From NCBI RefSeq assembly GCF_001593955.1, contig NZ_LTAZ01000004.1, positions 558,001 through 622,000 of the forward strand: a DNA stretch of 64,000 nucleotides, read 5' to 3'. Every line of letters begins with the position of its first letter. The stretch's first letter is position 1. Origin of the DNA: Halalkalicoccus paucihalophilus. GTDB lineage: Archaea; Halobacteriota; Halobacteria; Halobacteriales; Halalkalicoccaceae. The notes beneath the pieces were generated by a model. It was given only the letters and a program-made list of their open reading frames with translations. It was not told the origin of the DNA and ran no database searches. Below, in pieces: positions 1 to 9,174 of the stretch. A program made the translations under genes and the position numbers.

Positions 1-147
1 GTCGAAAGCGGCGACGTCCTCTGCGTGCTCGAAGCGATGAAAATGGAGAACGACGTGGTCGCCTCCTCGGGCGGGATCGTCGCGCAGGTGCTCGTCGGCG
101 AGGGTGAGAGCGTCGACATGGGCGATACGCTCGTCGTCATCGACTGA
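1..147 (+). CDS. Biotin carboxyl carrier domain, C-terminal end of an acyl-CoA carboxylase subunit (partial)
   Basis: The gene enters from the left edge in frame 1, and only the last 48 codons are visible. They contain the biotinyl-lysine motif EAMKMEN, with the Lys codon at 40-42, and the usual following beta strands of a biotinyl domain. In haloarchaea this domain is normally the C-terminus of a biotin carboxylase/BCCP fusion of acetyl- or propionyl-CoA carboxylase; that is family knowledge, since the rest lies outside the window. The stop codon TGA (145-147) abuts the ATG of biotin-protein ligase, so substrate and modifying enzyme are very likely co-transcribed. Confidence 0.9.
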   Translation, partial: VESGDVLCVLEAMKMENDVVASSGGIVAQVLVGEGESVDMGDTLVVID

Positions 148-1071
148 ATGACGAGCCGGAAGGCGGTCCTCGACGCGCTGGCGACCGGGCCGGTTTCGGG
201 TCCCGACCTCGCCGACGAACTGGGCGTTTCGCGAACTGCGGTCTGGAAACGGATCGAGGAACTGCGCGAGGCCGGTTTCGGGATCGAGAGCGGCGAACCG
301 GGCTACCGGGTCGTCTCGGTCCCCGACTTCTGTGGTCCGGCCGTCGAGTACGGCTTGGAGGCGCCCTACCGGATCGAATACCACGACGCCATCGCGAGCA
401 CGAACGCCCGCGCACGGGAGTTGGCGAAGGCTGGCGACGCCGATGTCGTCGTCCTCGCGAACGAACAGACCGCCGGGCGGGGCCGTCTCGACCGGGCGTG
501 GAACGCTCCGTCCGGCGGCGTCTACCTGAGCGTCGTCCTCCGACCCGAGATGGCGCCGATGGAGGCGCCCCTGCTCACCCTCGCCGCCGCGGTCGCGACG
601 ACCCGCGCGCTGCGCGAGGCGGGCGTCGATGCGGGGATCAAGTGGCCCAACGACATCCTCCTAGAGTTCACGGGCGAGAAACTCGTCGGGATCCTCACCG
701 AGATGGAGGGCGAGGCTGACCGCGTCTCGTGGGTCGTCTGTGGGATCGGCGTCAACGCCAACGTCGATAGCGAGGACCTGCCCCAGGGCGCGACCAGCGT
801 CCGCGAACAGGTGGGAGACATCGACCGGCGCGCCTTCGTTCAGCGGGTCATAGAGGAGTTCGATACCCTGAAAGGGGATCCTGACGCGATCCTCGACGGG
901 TGGCGCGAGCACGCGATCACGCTCGGCCAGCGGGTGCGCGTCGAGACCTCCCGAGGGGCTGTCGTCGGCGAGGCCCTCGACATCGAGTCGCCCGGCAGGC
1001 TGGTGATCGAAACCGATGAGGGCGAGGTCCGGGTGCACGCCGGGGACTGTGAGCACCTCCGGCCGGTCTGA
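148..1071 (+). CDS. birA: Bifunctional biotin-protein ligase / HTH repressor (BirA)
   Basis: 307 aa. Residues about 1-60 form a winged-helix HTH_11 domain, typical of BirA proteins that also repress biotin genes. The BPL/LplA catalytic domain follows, with STN at 84-86, the biotin/ATP loop GRGRLDR at 110-116 and KWPNDI at 165-170. Residues from about 260 form the C-terminal SH3-like domain. The enzyme activates biotin with ATP and transfers it to the lysine of the carrier domain. The ATG at 148 directly follows the stop of the carrier-domain gene, so enzyme and target are coupled. Confidence 0.95.
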   Translation: MTSRKAVLDALATGPVSGPDLADELGVSRTAVWKRIEELREAGFGIESGEPGYRVVSVPDFCGPAVEYGLEAPYRIEYHDAIASTNARARELAKAGDADVVVLANEQTAGRGRLDRAWNAPSGGVYLSVVLRPEMAPMEAPLLTLAAAVATTRALREAGVDAGIKWPNDILLEFTGEKLVGILTEMEGEADRVSWVVCGIGVNANVDSEDLPQGATSVREQVGDIDRRAFVQRVIEEFDTLKGDPDAILDGWREHAITLGQRVRVETSRGAVVGEALDIESPGRLVIETDEGEVRVHAGDCEHLRPV

Positions 1072-1093
1072 GCGGTCGGTCAAGCGGTCGGAG

Positions 1094-1540
1094 CTATTCG
1101 AGGTCCTTTTCTCGGACGCGGACGGTGAGGACGGGTACCGGCGAACCCCGGACGACGCGTTCCGCGACACTTCCCAACAGTATGCGGTCGATTCCACCCC
1201 GGCCGTGAGTTCCCATGACGATCAGGTCACAGCCCTCCTCCTCGGCGTAGCGGACGACCTCCTTCGAGGGCGTCCCCTCGATGAGGGCGGTCTCGACCGG
1301 AACACCCCGTCCCGCGGCGATCTCCCGGACGCGTTCGAGCGCCGTCTCGCCGTCCTCTCGGAGCATGTCGCTGACGCCCTCCCAGGAGGTCTCCATCGGG
1401 AGGCTCGCGAAGCTCGCGGTGTTGACGACGAAGACGGCGTGGATCGTCGCCCCGTGGACCTCCGCGAGCGCTACGGCCTGTTCGATGGCGCGCTCGACGC
1501 CGGCCGACCCGTCCGTCGGAACGAGAACCCTGTCGTACAT
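1094..1540 (-). CDS. Universal stress protein UspA family
   Basis: 148 aa, the normal length of a single Usp domain. It begins MYDRVLVPTDGSAG, with the family's first strand and the Asp/Gly of the nucleotide-binding fold. It carries the ATP-binding signature G-2x-G-9x-G-S at residues 110-124 (GTHGRGGIDRILLGS). Cytoplasmic; the family binds ATP and is linked to stress survival, but the specific role here is unknown. It runs convergent to birA with a 22-base gap. Confidence 0.9.
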   Translation of the reverse strand: MYDRVLVPTDGSAGVERAIEQAVALAEVHGATIHAVFVVNTASFASLPMETSWEGVSDMLREDGETALERVREIAAGRGVPVETALIEGTPSKEVVRYAEEEGCDLIVMGTHGRGGIDRILLGSVAERVVRGSPVPVLTVRVREKDLE

Positions 1541-1564
1541 GTGCTCCCTGTTCGCACACCGACC

Positions 1565-2593
1565 TTAACTGTGTTGCGCCGGGTGGATCACCTCGCTGAC
1601 GTCCGCCATTCCTGCCCGGCGCACGACCGCCCGCACCGGATCCCGAACCCCGGAAAGGTTGTCCGAATCACCGTCGAGCACGAGCAGGCGCGCCTCACGG
1701 CCCTCCTCGATGGTGCCGGCGTCGATTCCCGCGATCTCCGCGCCCGCGCGGGTCGCCATCCGCAACACTGCCGGCGCGTCGAGATCGGTGAACTTGGCGG
1801 CGAACTCCATCTCGCGGAACATCGAGGGGCTGTTGAGCATGACGTTGTCCGTGCCGAGCGCGACGGTCGTTCGCCCCGCTAGCTCCTCGATGGGTGGCAG
1901 GCCCACGTTCGTGACCAGGTTGGCGCGTGGACAGCCCACCACGGGAATCCCCTCGCGCTCGACGCGATCCAGGTGCTCCTCGCTTGCGTTGACCATGTGG
2001 ACGAGGTAATCGGGTTCGAGGTCCAGCGCGGGCACGATGTCGTCGGTGCGGTTCTCGCCGGCGTGGATCCCGAAGGGCTTGCCCGCCTCGCGGGCAGCCT
2101 CGCGCTCGCGTTCGAAATTCGCGTCGGCGGCGCCGCTGGCGCCGTAGCCGTCGCCGACCTCCAGGGCCGCCAGTTCGTCCCGCCCCATCGCGAAGGCATC
2201 CACCGGAAGTCCGTCGGCCGCTTCCCGAAGGACCGAAACGCCGTCGGCGCCGCCCTCGCGGAAGTCCATGAAGGCCGTCACGCCGCCCGAGCGCATGAAC
2301 CGGATCGATCGCCTGATGGCCTCTACCATCTCCCCGCGGTCGCTCTCGCGGAGTAGGCGGTGTTTCAGCCCGTCTGGCGGGGCGACGAGTTCCTCCAAGG
2401 TGAGTCCCCGTCCCGCTTCCTTGGCGATGGAATCCCCGATGTGGGTGTGGGCGTTGACGAACGCCGGCGCGACGATCAGGTCGCTCTCGACCCGCTCCTC
2501 CTCGATTGCGGTGATTCGCCCGTCCTCGCAGACGACCCGTCCCTCGACCGGCGCAAAGTCAGGACCTCCGAGGACGGTCCCTTCGATGATCAT
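1565..2593 (-). CDS. Metal-dependent amidohydrolase (cytosine deaminase/chlorohydrolase-like)
   Basis: 342 aa from the ATG at 2593. An upstream in-frame extension would run into the neighbouring gene's tail and lacks the family start. Metal ligands of the amidohydrolase superfamily are visible: NAHTH (His49, His51), GIHAGE (His177) and TDN (Asp249), inside a TIM barrel preceded by the usual beta-sandwich strands. It should hydrolyse or deaminate a ring or amide substrate, which the sequence does not reveal. The gene lies 34 bases downstream of the HD-domain gene on the same strand and may share its transcript. Confidence 0.85.
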   Translation of the reverse strand: MIIEGTVLGGPDFAPVEGRVVCEDGRITAIEEERVESDLIVAPAFVNAHTHIGDSIAKEAGRGLTLEELVAPPDGLKHRLLRESDRGEMVEAIRRSIRFMRSGGVTAFMDFREGGADGVSVLREAADGLPVDAFAMGRDELAALEVGDGYGASGAADANFEREREAAREAGKPFGIHAGENRTDDIVPALDLEPDYLVHMVNASEEHLDRVEREGIPVVGCPRANLVTNVGLPPIEELAGRTTVALGTDNVMLNSPSMFREMEFAAKFTDLDAPAVLRMATRAGAEIAGIDAGTIEEGREARLLVLDGDSDNLSGVRDPVRAVVRRAGMADVSEVIHPAQHS

Positions 2594-2602
2594 ACGGGAT
2601 CC

Positions 2603-2627
2603 TGACGGTCGCGGGATTTGAACCCGG
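2603..2627 (-). other. tRNA T-arm-like 3' remnant (weak)
   Basis: Read on the minus strand, just after the HD gene stop, the bases form CGGG-TTCAAAT-CCCG. This matches a tRNA T-arm (invariant TTCAAAT loop, four G-C pairs) and is followed by seven bases and an A that could stand for an acceptor strand and discriminator. No matching 5' half, D-arm or anticodon arm exists, because the upstream DNA codes for the HD protein. It may be a tRNA fragment of the kind left at attachment sites, or chance. Confidence 0.25.
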
Positions 2628-3863
2628 CTATTCGGTCCCGCCCGCACCGAAGCGATCCAGCGTCGTGTGCAGGCCGGGTCGCATATCGCTGATCAGCGTT
2701 CCATCAGTATCGAGTCCCAGTACTGCTTCGGTGGCGTGACCCACCCGTTCGGCGTCGTCTGCGGGTGCGTACACCCCGAGTCGCCACTGGTTGAGCTGGG
2801 ACTGGCGCAGGGTCCGCACGAGCGGCGACTGCTCGTCCAGCCGGCGGATCTCCCCGCCAACCACGACGCGGGTGCTCGATTCGGTCATCTTCGGATACCC
2901 TGGCACGTCGAGGACCACCGCGTCGGCGTCGACGCCCGCCCGGTCGGCGATCGTCTCCTCGTACTCCGCGATCCGCTCGTGGGGGAGTTCGAGCAGATCG
3001 TTTGGGACGTCGCGCATCTCGGCCCACACCGCCCGCTTGAACAGGTCCCGGTGGGCGAGCCGACGGGCGAGCGGCGCCGTACTCTCGGTGGTTCGCAGCG
3101 CCACCAGCAGGTCGTGGTCGTCCATCCTCCGGAGGGTCTCGGGAACCGTCCCCGCCGCGATCAGGCGTTCTGCCCCTCGCCGCAGCATCGACTTGCCGAT
3201 CCGGGCGACATGGTGGCTGTAGACGGTGGGATTCATCAGCGCGCGGGCGACCAGCAGGCTCTCGGCGCTCTGGACGTTGCCCTCGCCCAGTACGAGTTCC
3301 CCGTCGACGAACCGCAATTCTCGGACGAGTCGGCCGTGGTCGATCGTGCCGTAGGGCACGCCGGTGTGGTGGGCGTCCCTCACCAAATAGTCCATCCGGT
3401 CGACGTCGAGTTCGCCCGAGACCAGCCCGCCGTACTGGCCCTCGCCGTGGATGAGCCCGGCCACCCGGTCGGGATCGAGGTCGTGTTCTCGGAGGATCCC
3501 CGGGATCGCCGAGTCGGCGAACACGCCCTCGACGTCCTCGTGGTACTTGCCGGTGTGGCGCTCGATGACGTCCTCGACGTTGTGGCTGTAGGGGCCGTGG
3601 CCGACGTCGTGGAGGATCGCGGCGGCCCGAATCCGTTCGGCGGCCCGGCCCTCGATCCTCATATGCGAGAGCGCCTCGCAGGCGAGGTGATACACTCCCA
3701 GAGAATGCTCGAACCGGGTGTGGTTCGCGGAGGGATACACCAGGGAGACGGTTCCGAGCTGTTTGATGTGGCGCAGGCGCTGGACCGGGGGGGTGTCCAG
3801 CAGCGCACGGGCGACCCCGCCGACCTCGATGTGGTCGTGAACGCTGTCCTTGATCGTCTTCAT
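2628..3863 (-). CDS. HD-domain phosphohydrolase (SAMHD1/dGTPase-like)
   Basis: 411 aa. The HD metal site is complete: His53 in TRFEHSLG, HD at 85-86 in AAILHDVGHGPYSH, and a distal Asp in DVDRMDYLVRDA at about residue 155. The order and the long C-terminal part match archaeal relatives of SAMHD1/dNTP triphosphohydrolases. A nucleotide or dNTP substrate is therefore inferred; it is not shown by the sequence. The protein is cytoplasmic. The gene is the first of a minus-strand pair with the amidohydrolase. Confidence 0.9.
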   Translation of the reverse strand: MKTIKDSVHDHIEVGGVARALLDTPPVQRLRHIKQLGTVSLVYPSANHTRFEHSLGVYHLACEALSHMRIEGRAAERIRAAAILHDVGHGPYSHNVEDVIERHTGKYHEDVEGVFADSAIPGILREHDLDPDRVAGLIHGEGQYGGLVSGELDVDRMDYLVRDAHHTGVPYGTIDHGRLVRELRFVDGELVLGEGNVQSAESLLVARALMNPTVYSHHVARIGKSMLRRGAERLIAAGTVPETLRRMDDHDLLVALRTTESTAPLARRLAHRDLFKRAVWAEMRDVPNDLLELPHERIAEYEETIADRAGVDADAVVLDVPGYPKMTESSTRVVVGGEIRRLDEQSPLVRTLRQSQLNQWRLGVYAPADDAERVGHATEAVLGLDTDGTLISDMRPGLHTTLDRFGAGGTE

Positions 3864-3906
3864 ACCCGATCTGGGTCGTCGTCGGGCTTAAACCGCCGGT
3901 CGACGG

Positions 3907-5196
3907 CTACAGCGCGCTCGCGATCCCGTCGGCCCAGCTCAGGAGGGACTCGTCCTCGCCGTAGCGTGCGACACACTGCAGGCCGAGCGGGAGGCCATCC
4001 AGTTCGCCAGCGGGAAGGGCCATTGCGGGTTGCCCGCTGTGAGTCCACGGGAGGTTCATCACCGGATCCCCGGTGGTATCGATCCCTTCGGGGGCAGGTC
4101 CCGGTGCGCCCGGACTGATCCAGACGTCGACCCCCTCCTCGCTCATCGTCCGCTCGACGGTCTCGCGGAGGTCGCCCCGTCCGGTCCGCGCTTCGCACAG
4201 ATCACCGACGCCGACCGCGTGACCCTCGTGGATCAACTCGGCGGTCGCCTCGGCGTACCGATCCCCGTACTCGGCGAAGCGTTCGCTGTGCGAGAGGGCG
4301 GTCTCGGCGGCCACCAGGCGCTGATGGCGGGCGTTGATCGCGTCGATATCCCCTACCGGATCCACCCGTCGGACCTCGTAGCCCGCCCCTTCGAGGCGAG
4401 TGACCTGCTCGTCGAAGGCCTCGCGGGCTTTGCTTTCGGTTTGTTCGAGATACGATCCCTCGGGCACTCCCAGCGTCGGTTTGCCGACCGTCTGGGAACT
4501 CTCGGGCCGCCAGTGCTCGTAGAGGACGCTCGCGGCCAGCCGAGCGCCCGCGACGTCCTGCGTGAAGAATCCGACGTGATCCACGGAGGGTGCGACGGGA
4601 AGCACGCCACCGATGGGGATCCGCCCGTAGGTCGGCTTCAGCCCGACGATCCCGCAAAAGGCGGCCGGACGGATCACCGAGCCGATCGTCTGAGAGCCAA
4701 GCGCCAGCGGGCAGAGACCGGCGGCGACGGCCGCGGCCGACCCGCTGCTCGATCCGCCGGGGGTGTGGTCGGTGTCGTGGGGGTTGCGCGTCGGGCCGGG
4801 CTCGAAGTAGGCGAACTCGGTCGTGACGGTCTTTCCCAGTACGAGTGCACCGGCATCCCGCAGCGCGCGCACGCTTGCGGCCTCGGGGCCGGTCACCGTC
4901 TCCGGTGGGACCGTCGAGCCCGCTTCCGTCGGGAACCCCTCGACGTTGAAGATGTCCTTCACCCCGACCGGAACGCCGTACAGCGGTGGTCTGGTCGCCG
5001 GGTCGGGAAAGCGCGCTTCGAGCGCGCTCGCCTCGCGCCCCAGCCGATCCCACCGAGCGGGTTCGTCGAGCAGTGCTTCTATCTCGGGTTCGACGCGGTC
5101 GACTCGTCCCTCGAGCGAGTTGAGGTACGTCGATGGCTCCGTTTCGCCGGTTCGTAGCGACGTGACGGTCGCCGCGAGCGGTTCGTCGTGGATCAT
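3907..5196 (-). CDS. Amidase signature family protein
   Basis: 429 aa. The amidase-signature Ser-Ser-Lys triad is present: Lys80 in PVGVKDIF, the Gly/Ser-rich GGSSSGSAAA at about 147-156 and the nucleophile serine at about 173 in GSQTIGSVIRPA. The length is somewhat short of GatA (about 480 aa), no GatB or GatC gene is adjacent, and the C-terminus differs from GatA. A stand-alone amidase is therefore more likely than the tRNA amidotransferase subunit. The substrate is unknown. Intergenic spacing to the HD gene is 43 bases, same strand. Confidence 0.88.
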   Translation of the reverse strand: MIHDEPLAATVTSLRTGETEPSTYLNSLEGRVDRVEPEIEALLDEPARWDRLGREASALEARFPDPATRPPLYGVPVGVKDIFNVEGFPTEAGSTVPPETVTGPEAASVRALRDAGALVLGKTVTTEFAYFEPGPTRNPHDTDHTPGGSSSGSAAAVAAGLCPLALGSQTIGSVIRPAAFCGIVGLKPTYGRIPIGGVLPVAPSVDHVGFFTQDVAGARLAASVLYEHWRPESSQTVGKPTLGVPEGSYLEQTESKAREAFDEQVTRLEGAGYEVRRVDPVGDIDAINARHQRLVAAETALSHSERFAEYGDRYAEATAELIHEGHAVGVGDLCEARTGRGDLRETVERTMSEEGVDVWISPGAPGPAPEGIDTTGDPVMNLPWTHSGQPAMALPAGELDGLPLGLQCVARYGEDESLLSWADGIASAL

Positions 5197-5259
5197 TCAC
5201 GAAACGAGGAGTGGTCGTCGCTTAATACTGACCATCGGTGACAGGGGACGGAGACGGGG

Positions 5260-6654
5260 TCAGTAGGGCAGGAAGTAGAGTCCAACGGCGATCACGGGCG
5301 CGAGCGCGACCATGACGATCAGGGTGTATCCGAGGATGTCCCGTGCGTCGACCTTGGTGATGCCCAAAAGTGGGATGGCCCAGAACGGCTGAAACATATT
5401 GGTCCACATGTCGCCGGCGCCGTAGGCGATGATCGCCTGTCCGGGTTCGACCCCGAGTTCGATCGCGGTCTCGCCGACGATCCCGCCGATAATCCCCCAC
5501 TCGCCGCCGCCGCTGGGGACGAAGATGTTCATGACGCCGCCGAGGAGCCACGCCACCACCGGGAACGTCGCCGGCGTGGCGACATCGAGGAGGACCGACG
5601 CGATCAGATCGGAGAGGCCGGAGTTCGCGATGATCCCGAGGATCCCGGCGTAGAAGGGAAACTGCAGGATGATGCCCGCTGAGCTCTCGGTAGCGTTCCG
5701 GATCGCCCCCATGTAGGCCGTCGGCGTGCCGTAGAGGAAGAGTCCGACCGCGATGAACGCGAAGTTGAAGACGTTCAGATCGAGGGCCTCGCCGATACCC
5801 GCCGTCGCGAAGTGCTGAACGACGTAAACGAGCATCCCCGTCCCGACGAGGTAGGCGATCACTCGGCTCTCGTTGAGCCGTTCGGAGGGCGTCCGAGCGA
5901 CCGTCTCGCCGCCGTCGGTCGCTGCGGGTCGATCGGATTCGGGTCCATCGAGCAGTTCGGGCGCGTACGCCTCGATTCCTACGGCGTGGTCCTCCTCGGG
6001 TGCGAGAAAGTACATGAGCGGGACGACGGTGAGAAACACCATGACCGCGAGCCCGAACGCATACAGGGTGAAGACGCTCTCGGAGAGGGGGACGACCCCG
6101 ATGACGTCCTCGAAGACGTGGCCCTCGGTCGCCGAGAGCAACCCGGCGCTGGTCGAGGGGCCGACGTGCCAGATCACCTGGCTGGTGTAGCCGGCTGCAC
6201 ACAAAAGTGGGTAGTGAAACGTCATCCCGCGTTCGAGCCCTGCGCGGGCGACGAAGACCGCGAAGATCGCACCGACGATCAGCCCGACCCCCCAGTGGAA
6301 GTAGCCGGCGGCCATCGCGACGGCCGCGACGAGCGCGGCCGCCTGCGAGCCACTCTCGGGTATCGAGGCGATCCGGTTCAACAGGCTGCTGACCTGCCGG
6401 GAGTCGGCGACCGCGTAGCCGGTGACGAGAATGAGCACCATCTGCATCGCGAACTCCAACAGCGTCCAGAACCCGTCGTACCAGTTGATGACGTTCGCGA
6501 GCGGGCCATCCGAGGTGAAGGCGAGCGCCGCGACGTAGGCGATCAGGGTGAGGCCGATCGCGAAGATAAAGGGGCTCGGAACCCAGCGTTCCGACCAGTT
6601 CGCGACCGACTGTCCGAGCCGCTGTAACGATCCTTGGGAACTGCTAGCAGACAT
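5260..6654 (-). CDS. Short-chain fatty acid transporter, AtoE family
   Basis: 464 aa integral membrane protein with about eleven hydrophobic segments. The start at 6654 gives MSASSSQ; a start six codons further up is possible but adds nothing. Conserved stretches include HWGVGLIVGAIF, PSGGGEWGIIGG and MWTNMFQPFWAIPLLGI, typical of the AtoE/short-chain fatty acid permease family. It probably takes up acetate- to butyrate-like acids across the cytoplasmic membrane. A charged cytoplasmic loop lies near residues 210-250. The gene stands 63 bases upstream of the amidase gene on the same strand. Confidence 0.88.
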   Translation of the reverse strand: MSASSSQGSLQRLGQSVANWSERWVPSPFIFAIGLTLIAYVAALAFTSDGPLANVINWYDGFWTLLEFAMQMVLILVTGYAVADSRQVSSLLNRIASIPESGSQAAALVAAVAMAAGYFHWGVGLIVGAIFAVFVARAGLERGMTFHYPLLCAAGYTSQVIWHVGPSTSAGLLSATEGHVFEDVIGVVPLSESVFTLYAFGLAVMVFLTVVPLMYFLAPEEDHAVGIEAYAPELLDGPESDRPAATDGGETVARTPSERLNESRVIAYLVGTGMLVYVVQHFATAGIGEALDLNVFNFAFIAVGLFLYGTPTAYMGAIRNATESSAGIILQFPFYAGILGIIANSGLSDLIASVLLDVATPATFPVVAWLLGGVMNIFVPSGGGEWGIIGGIVGETAIELGVEPGQAIIAYGAGDMWTNMFQPFWAIPLLGITKVDARDILGYTLIVMVALAPVIAVGLYFLPY

Positions 6655-6734
6655 ATGGGCGATGCGAATCACGCCGGGGTGATAGCCGTTGTGTTTCTAT
6701 CGCCCGCGTTCGGGGCGCTACCGGCGTGTCGGTT

Positions 6735-6974
6735 TCACCGATCGGCACGAAGGACGGTCAGTCCGAAGTAGAGCAACGCGAGCGGCGGGAGCACCTCGAA
6801 CAGGAGTCCGCCGCCGAGCGTCGGGCCGCCGGCCGCCAGCCGAGCGATCCAGACGATCCCGAGGGCTACAGCGACAGCCGCGGGAGCGATCCGAGCGAGC
6901 GAACCGAGCGTTTCGGATCCGTCGTCGGCTCCGCTCCCCGCGTCGTCCCGGTCGGCACCGTCCCCGTCGGCCAT
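6735..6974 (-). CDS. Small two-helix membrane protein
   Basis: 79 aa. An acidic, Asp/Gly-rich N-terminus (residues 1-25) is followed by two hydrophobic helices (about 29-47 and 55-72) and a short basic end. No catalytic motif is visible. It resembles small conserved haloarchaeal membrane proteins of unknown function. It is on the same strand as the small protein upstream, with a 42-base gap. Confidence 0.65.
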   Translation of the reverse strand: MADGDGADRDDAGSGADDGSETLGSLARIAPAAVAVALGIVWIARLAAGGPTLGGGLLFEVLPPLALLYFGLTVLRADR

Positions 6975-7016
6975 ATGGCGGGTACTCGCGGCGGGACCCT
7001 AAGTCGCTTCGTCTCA

Positions 7017-7286
7017 CTACGACTCGATCTTCGCGACGATCTCGCGGGCCTGCTCTCTGGCCTTCTCCTCGCCGACGTGTTTCTCGATCAGCACTGAGGT
7101 AACCTCCCAATCGTCGCTCCCTTCGATCTTCCCGGTGCGAACCTCGCTCCCCTCCGAGACGGATTCGGCGGGCTCCTTCGCCCAGTCGGGGGTCCGGATC
7201 TCCTCGTACCGGTCGGGGTCCCGAAACCGGACGTGGACGTACTCCTCGTCGGTTTCGACCAGTTCGATGTCGGGTACGTCTGTCAT
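7017..7286 (-). CDS. Conserved haloarchaeal protein, unknown function
   Basis: 89 aa, starting at MTDVPDIEL (7286). An earlier GTG-type start overlaps the leader of cofD and is less likely. It is soluble, acidic and mixed alpha/beta, with a conserved-looking core VHVRFRDPDRYEEIRTPDW followed by a C-terminal helix rich in Lys and Glu. No known domain was recognised. It is divergent from cofD, with 104 bases between the two start codons. Confidence 0.7.
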   Translation of the reverse strand: MTDVPDIELVETDEEYVHVRFRDPDRYEEIRTPDWAKEPAESVSEGSEVRTGKIEGSDDWEVTSVLIEKHVGEEKAREQAREIVAKIES

Positions 7287-7390
7287 AAGCGATGATACCA
7301 CTACCGGCACCTAAAGCGTCGAGGTTGCTCGCGCAGGCCCCGTTCAATCGAGAGCGAGCGCTTAAGTCCGCGCCCCCGCCTACCCCGCGT

Positions 7391-8377
7391 ATGGTCACGT
7401 TCCTCTCCGGGGGGACCGGAACGCCGAAACTCCTCTCGGGGGCCGATACGGTCTTCGATCCCACGGAGACGACGGTGGTCGCCAACACCGGCGACGACGT
7501 CGAACTCGGGGGGCTGTTCGTCTCGCCGGATGTCGATACCGTGCTGTTCGAGCGCGGCGGCGTCCTCGATACTGAGACGTGGTGGGGGATCGACGGGGAC
7601 ACCCACGAAACCGACGACTTCCTCTTCGAACTCGCCGAAGACGCCGGGTTGGAGGGTGGTCCGCGCTACCTCCCCGACGAACGCCAGACGAGCGGGCGCG
7701 AGATCGCGCGCTGGCGGCGGTTTTCGGGCGTTGCGGAGTTCATGACGATCGGGGATCGCGATCGTGCCGTGCACATCACCCGGACGAGCCTGCTCGACGA
7801 GGGCCACTCCCTTACGGCGGTCACGCGCACCCTCGCGGGGGCTTTCGGGCTCGAACTCGGCCTCGTCCCGATGAGCGACGACCCACTCGCGACGCTGATC
7901 CACACGCCCAGCGGCCCGATGCACTTCCAGGAGTTCTGGGTCGGGCGTCGGGGCGAGCCGATCATCGAGGGCGTGGAGTTCCGCGGCGAGGCGAGCGCGA
8001 CGGAGGCAGTACGGGAGGCGCTTTCGGATCCCGTGGTTGTCGGCCCCTCGAACCCGGTCACCAGCGTCGGCCCGATTCGGGCGGTCGAGGGGGTCGAGCG
8101 GGCGCTCGCCGAGACGCCGGTCGTGGCGGTCTCTCCGTTCGTCGAGGACCGCGTGTTCTCGGGGCCGGCGGGCGACCTGATGGCCGCGACCGGCCACGAG
8201 CCGAGCACGGCGGGCGTCGCGGAGGCCTATCCCTTCGCCGACGCGTTCGTGCTGGACTCGGACGACGATACCGAACTCGATCGACCAGTAGTTCGTACCG
8301 ATACGGCGATGGACTCGCCCGAGGACGCCGCGCGCGTCACACGGGCGGTCGACGAGGCGCTGGGGGCGGTCGCATGA
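7391..8377 (+). CDS. cofD: 2-phospho-L-lactate transferase CofD (coenzyme F420 synthesis)
   Basis: 328 aa from the ATG at 7391. The N-terminus [15 protein letters not shown] and NTGDD at about 38-42 are the nucleotide- and Fo-binding motifs of CofD. The family transfers the phospholactyl group from a GDP-activated donor onto Fo to give F420-0. An upstream start at 7292 would add 33 low-complexity residues and is rejected. The stop overlaps the next reading frame (ATGA at 8374), so this gene leads the cofD operon. Confidence 0.94.
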   Translation: MVTFLSGGTGTPKLLSGADTVFDPTETTVVANTGDDVELGGLFVSPDVDTVLFERGGVLDTETWWGIDGDTHETDDFLFELAEDAGLEGGPRYLPDERQTSGREIARWRRFSGVAEFMTIGDRDRAVHITRTSLLDEGHSLTAVTRTLAGAFGLELGLVPMSDDPLATLIHTPSGPMHFQEFWVGRRGEPIIEGVEFRGEASATEAVREALSDPVVVGPSNPVTSVGPIRAVEGVERALAETPVVAVSPFVEDRVFSGPAGDLMAATGHEPSTAGVAEAYPFADAFVLDSDDDTELDRPVVRTDTAMDSPEDAARVTRAVDEALGAVA

Positions 8378-8424
8378 GAGAGCGCAAGCGAACGGACGCG
8401 ACCACGCCGGAGCTATGCTCCGAC

Positions 8425-8431
8425 GGAGGAG
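8425..8431 (+). promoter_or_regulatory. Strong Shine-Dalgarno site that decides the start of the DUS-like gene
   Basis: GGAGGAG lies five bases upstream of the ATG at 8437. The competing start at 8374 (ATGA overlap with cofD) would add 21 residues with no similarity to the family's first strand and has no such site. The internal site favours MRLVAASLSG as the real N-terminus. Confidence 0.7.
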
Positions 8432-8436
8432 CTCCC

Positions 8437-9174
8437 ATGAGGCTCGTCGCCGCGAGCCTGAGCGGCCAGTCGGACGCTGTGTGGGCGCGGGCGGCGGGCG
8501 AGTACGTCGACTGTGCGATCCTTGGCGGAATCGCGCTCGACGCCCCCTCGCGCGAGGCCGCCCGGCGACTCGTCGCCCGGGACCGCGAGGAGTTCCTCCC
8601 CGCGAGGCCGCTCGAATTCGTTGACGACCAGCTCGCGGCGCTGTCTGATCTCGCCATCGTGACCGGGTTCAACGTCCGGAGCACCTCGCCGGGGCCGGTT
8701 CGCGAGGCGGCGGCGGTCTGTCGCGATCACGGCGCGATCCCCGAGATCAACGCTCACTGCCGGCAGGACGAGCTTCGCGAGGTCGGCTGTGGCGAGACGC
8801 TCCTTCGGGATACCGACCGGCTTTGTGAGCAGGTCCGCGCGGCGTCCGAAACGGGCGCGCGGGTGAGTGTGAAGGTGCGGGCAGAGGTCCCGGGTGTGGC
8901 CCTCGCCGAGACCGCACGGGCGGTCGAGGGCGCTGGCGCTCGAATCATCCACGTCGACGCGATGGACTCCGAGCCCGTCATTCGGGAGATCCGGGGGGCG
9001 AGCGACCTGTTCGTGATCGCCAACAACGAGGTCAGGGATCGGGAAAGCGTCCGGGAGTACCTCGCGTACGGCGCCGACGCGGTCAGCGTCGGGCGGCCCA
9101 GCGACGACCCGCGCGTGCTCGCGCGGGTGAGAAAGGCGGTCGACGCGTGGACGGAACGTGAGGCGAGCCCGTGA
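8437..9174 (+). CDS. TIM-barrel protein of the archaeal dihydrouridine synthase-like family
   Basis: 245 aa. It looks like a short FMN-binding TIM barrel related to DusA/NifR3: GFNVRSTSPGPV, EINAHCRQDE, a VSVKVRAE strand, IHVDAMD, and YGADAVSVGRPS near the end as a phosphate-binding loop. It is shorter than true tRNA-dihydrouridine synthases (about 320 aa) and lacks their C-terminal tRNA-binding helices, so tRNA modification is doubtful. It sits between cofD and a CitG-like gene with start/stop overlaps on both sides, which points to cofactor or C1 metabolism instead. The specific reaction is unknown. Confidence 0.8.
   Translation: MRLVAASLSGQSDAVWARAAGEYVDCAILGGIALDAPSREAARRLVARDREEFLPARPLEFVDDQLAALSDLAIVTGFNVRSTSPGPVREAAAVCRDHGAIPEINAHCRQDELREVGCGETLLRDTDRLCEQVRAASETGARVSVKVRAEVPGVALAETARAVEGAGARIIHVDAMDSEPVIREIRGASDLFVIANNEVRDRESVREYLAYGADAVSVGRPSDDPRVLARVRKAVDAWTEREASP

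Noticed and set aside
2667..4118. 483-codon plus-strand frame opposite the HD gene
   Set aside because: Antisense shadow with unbalanced composition.
3907..5196. GatA subunit of tRNA amidotransferase
   Set aside because: No gatB or gatC is adjacent, and length and C-terminus fit a stand-alone amidase better.
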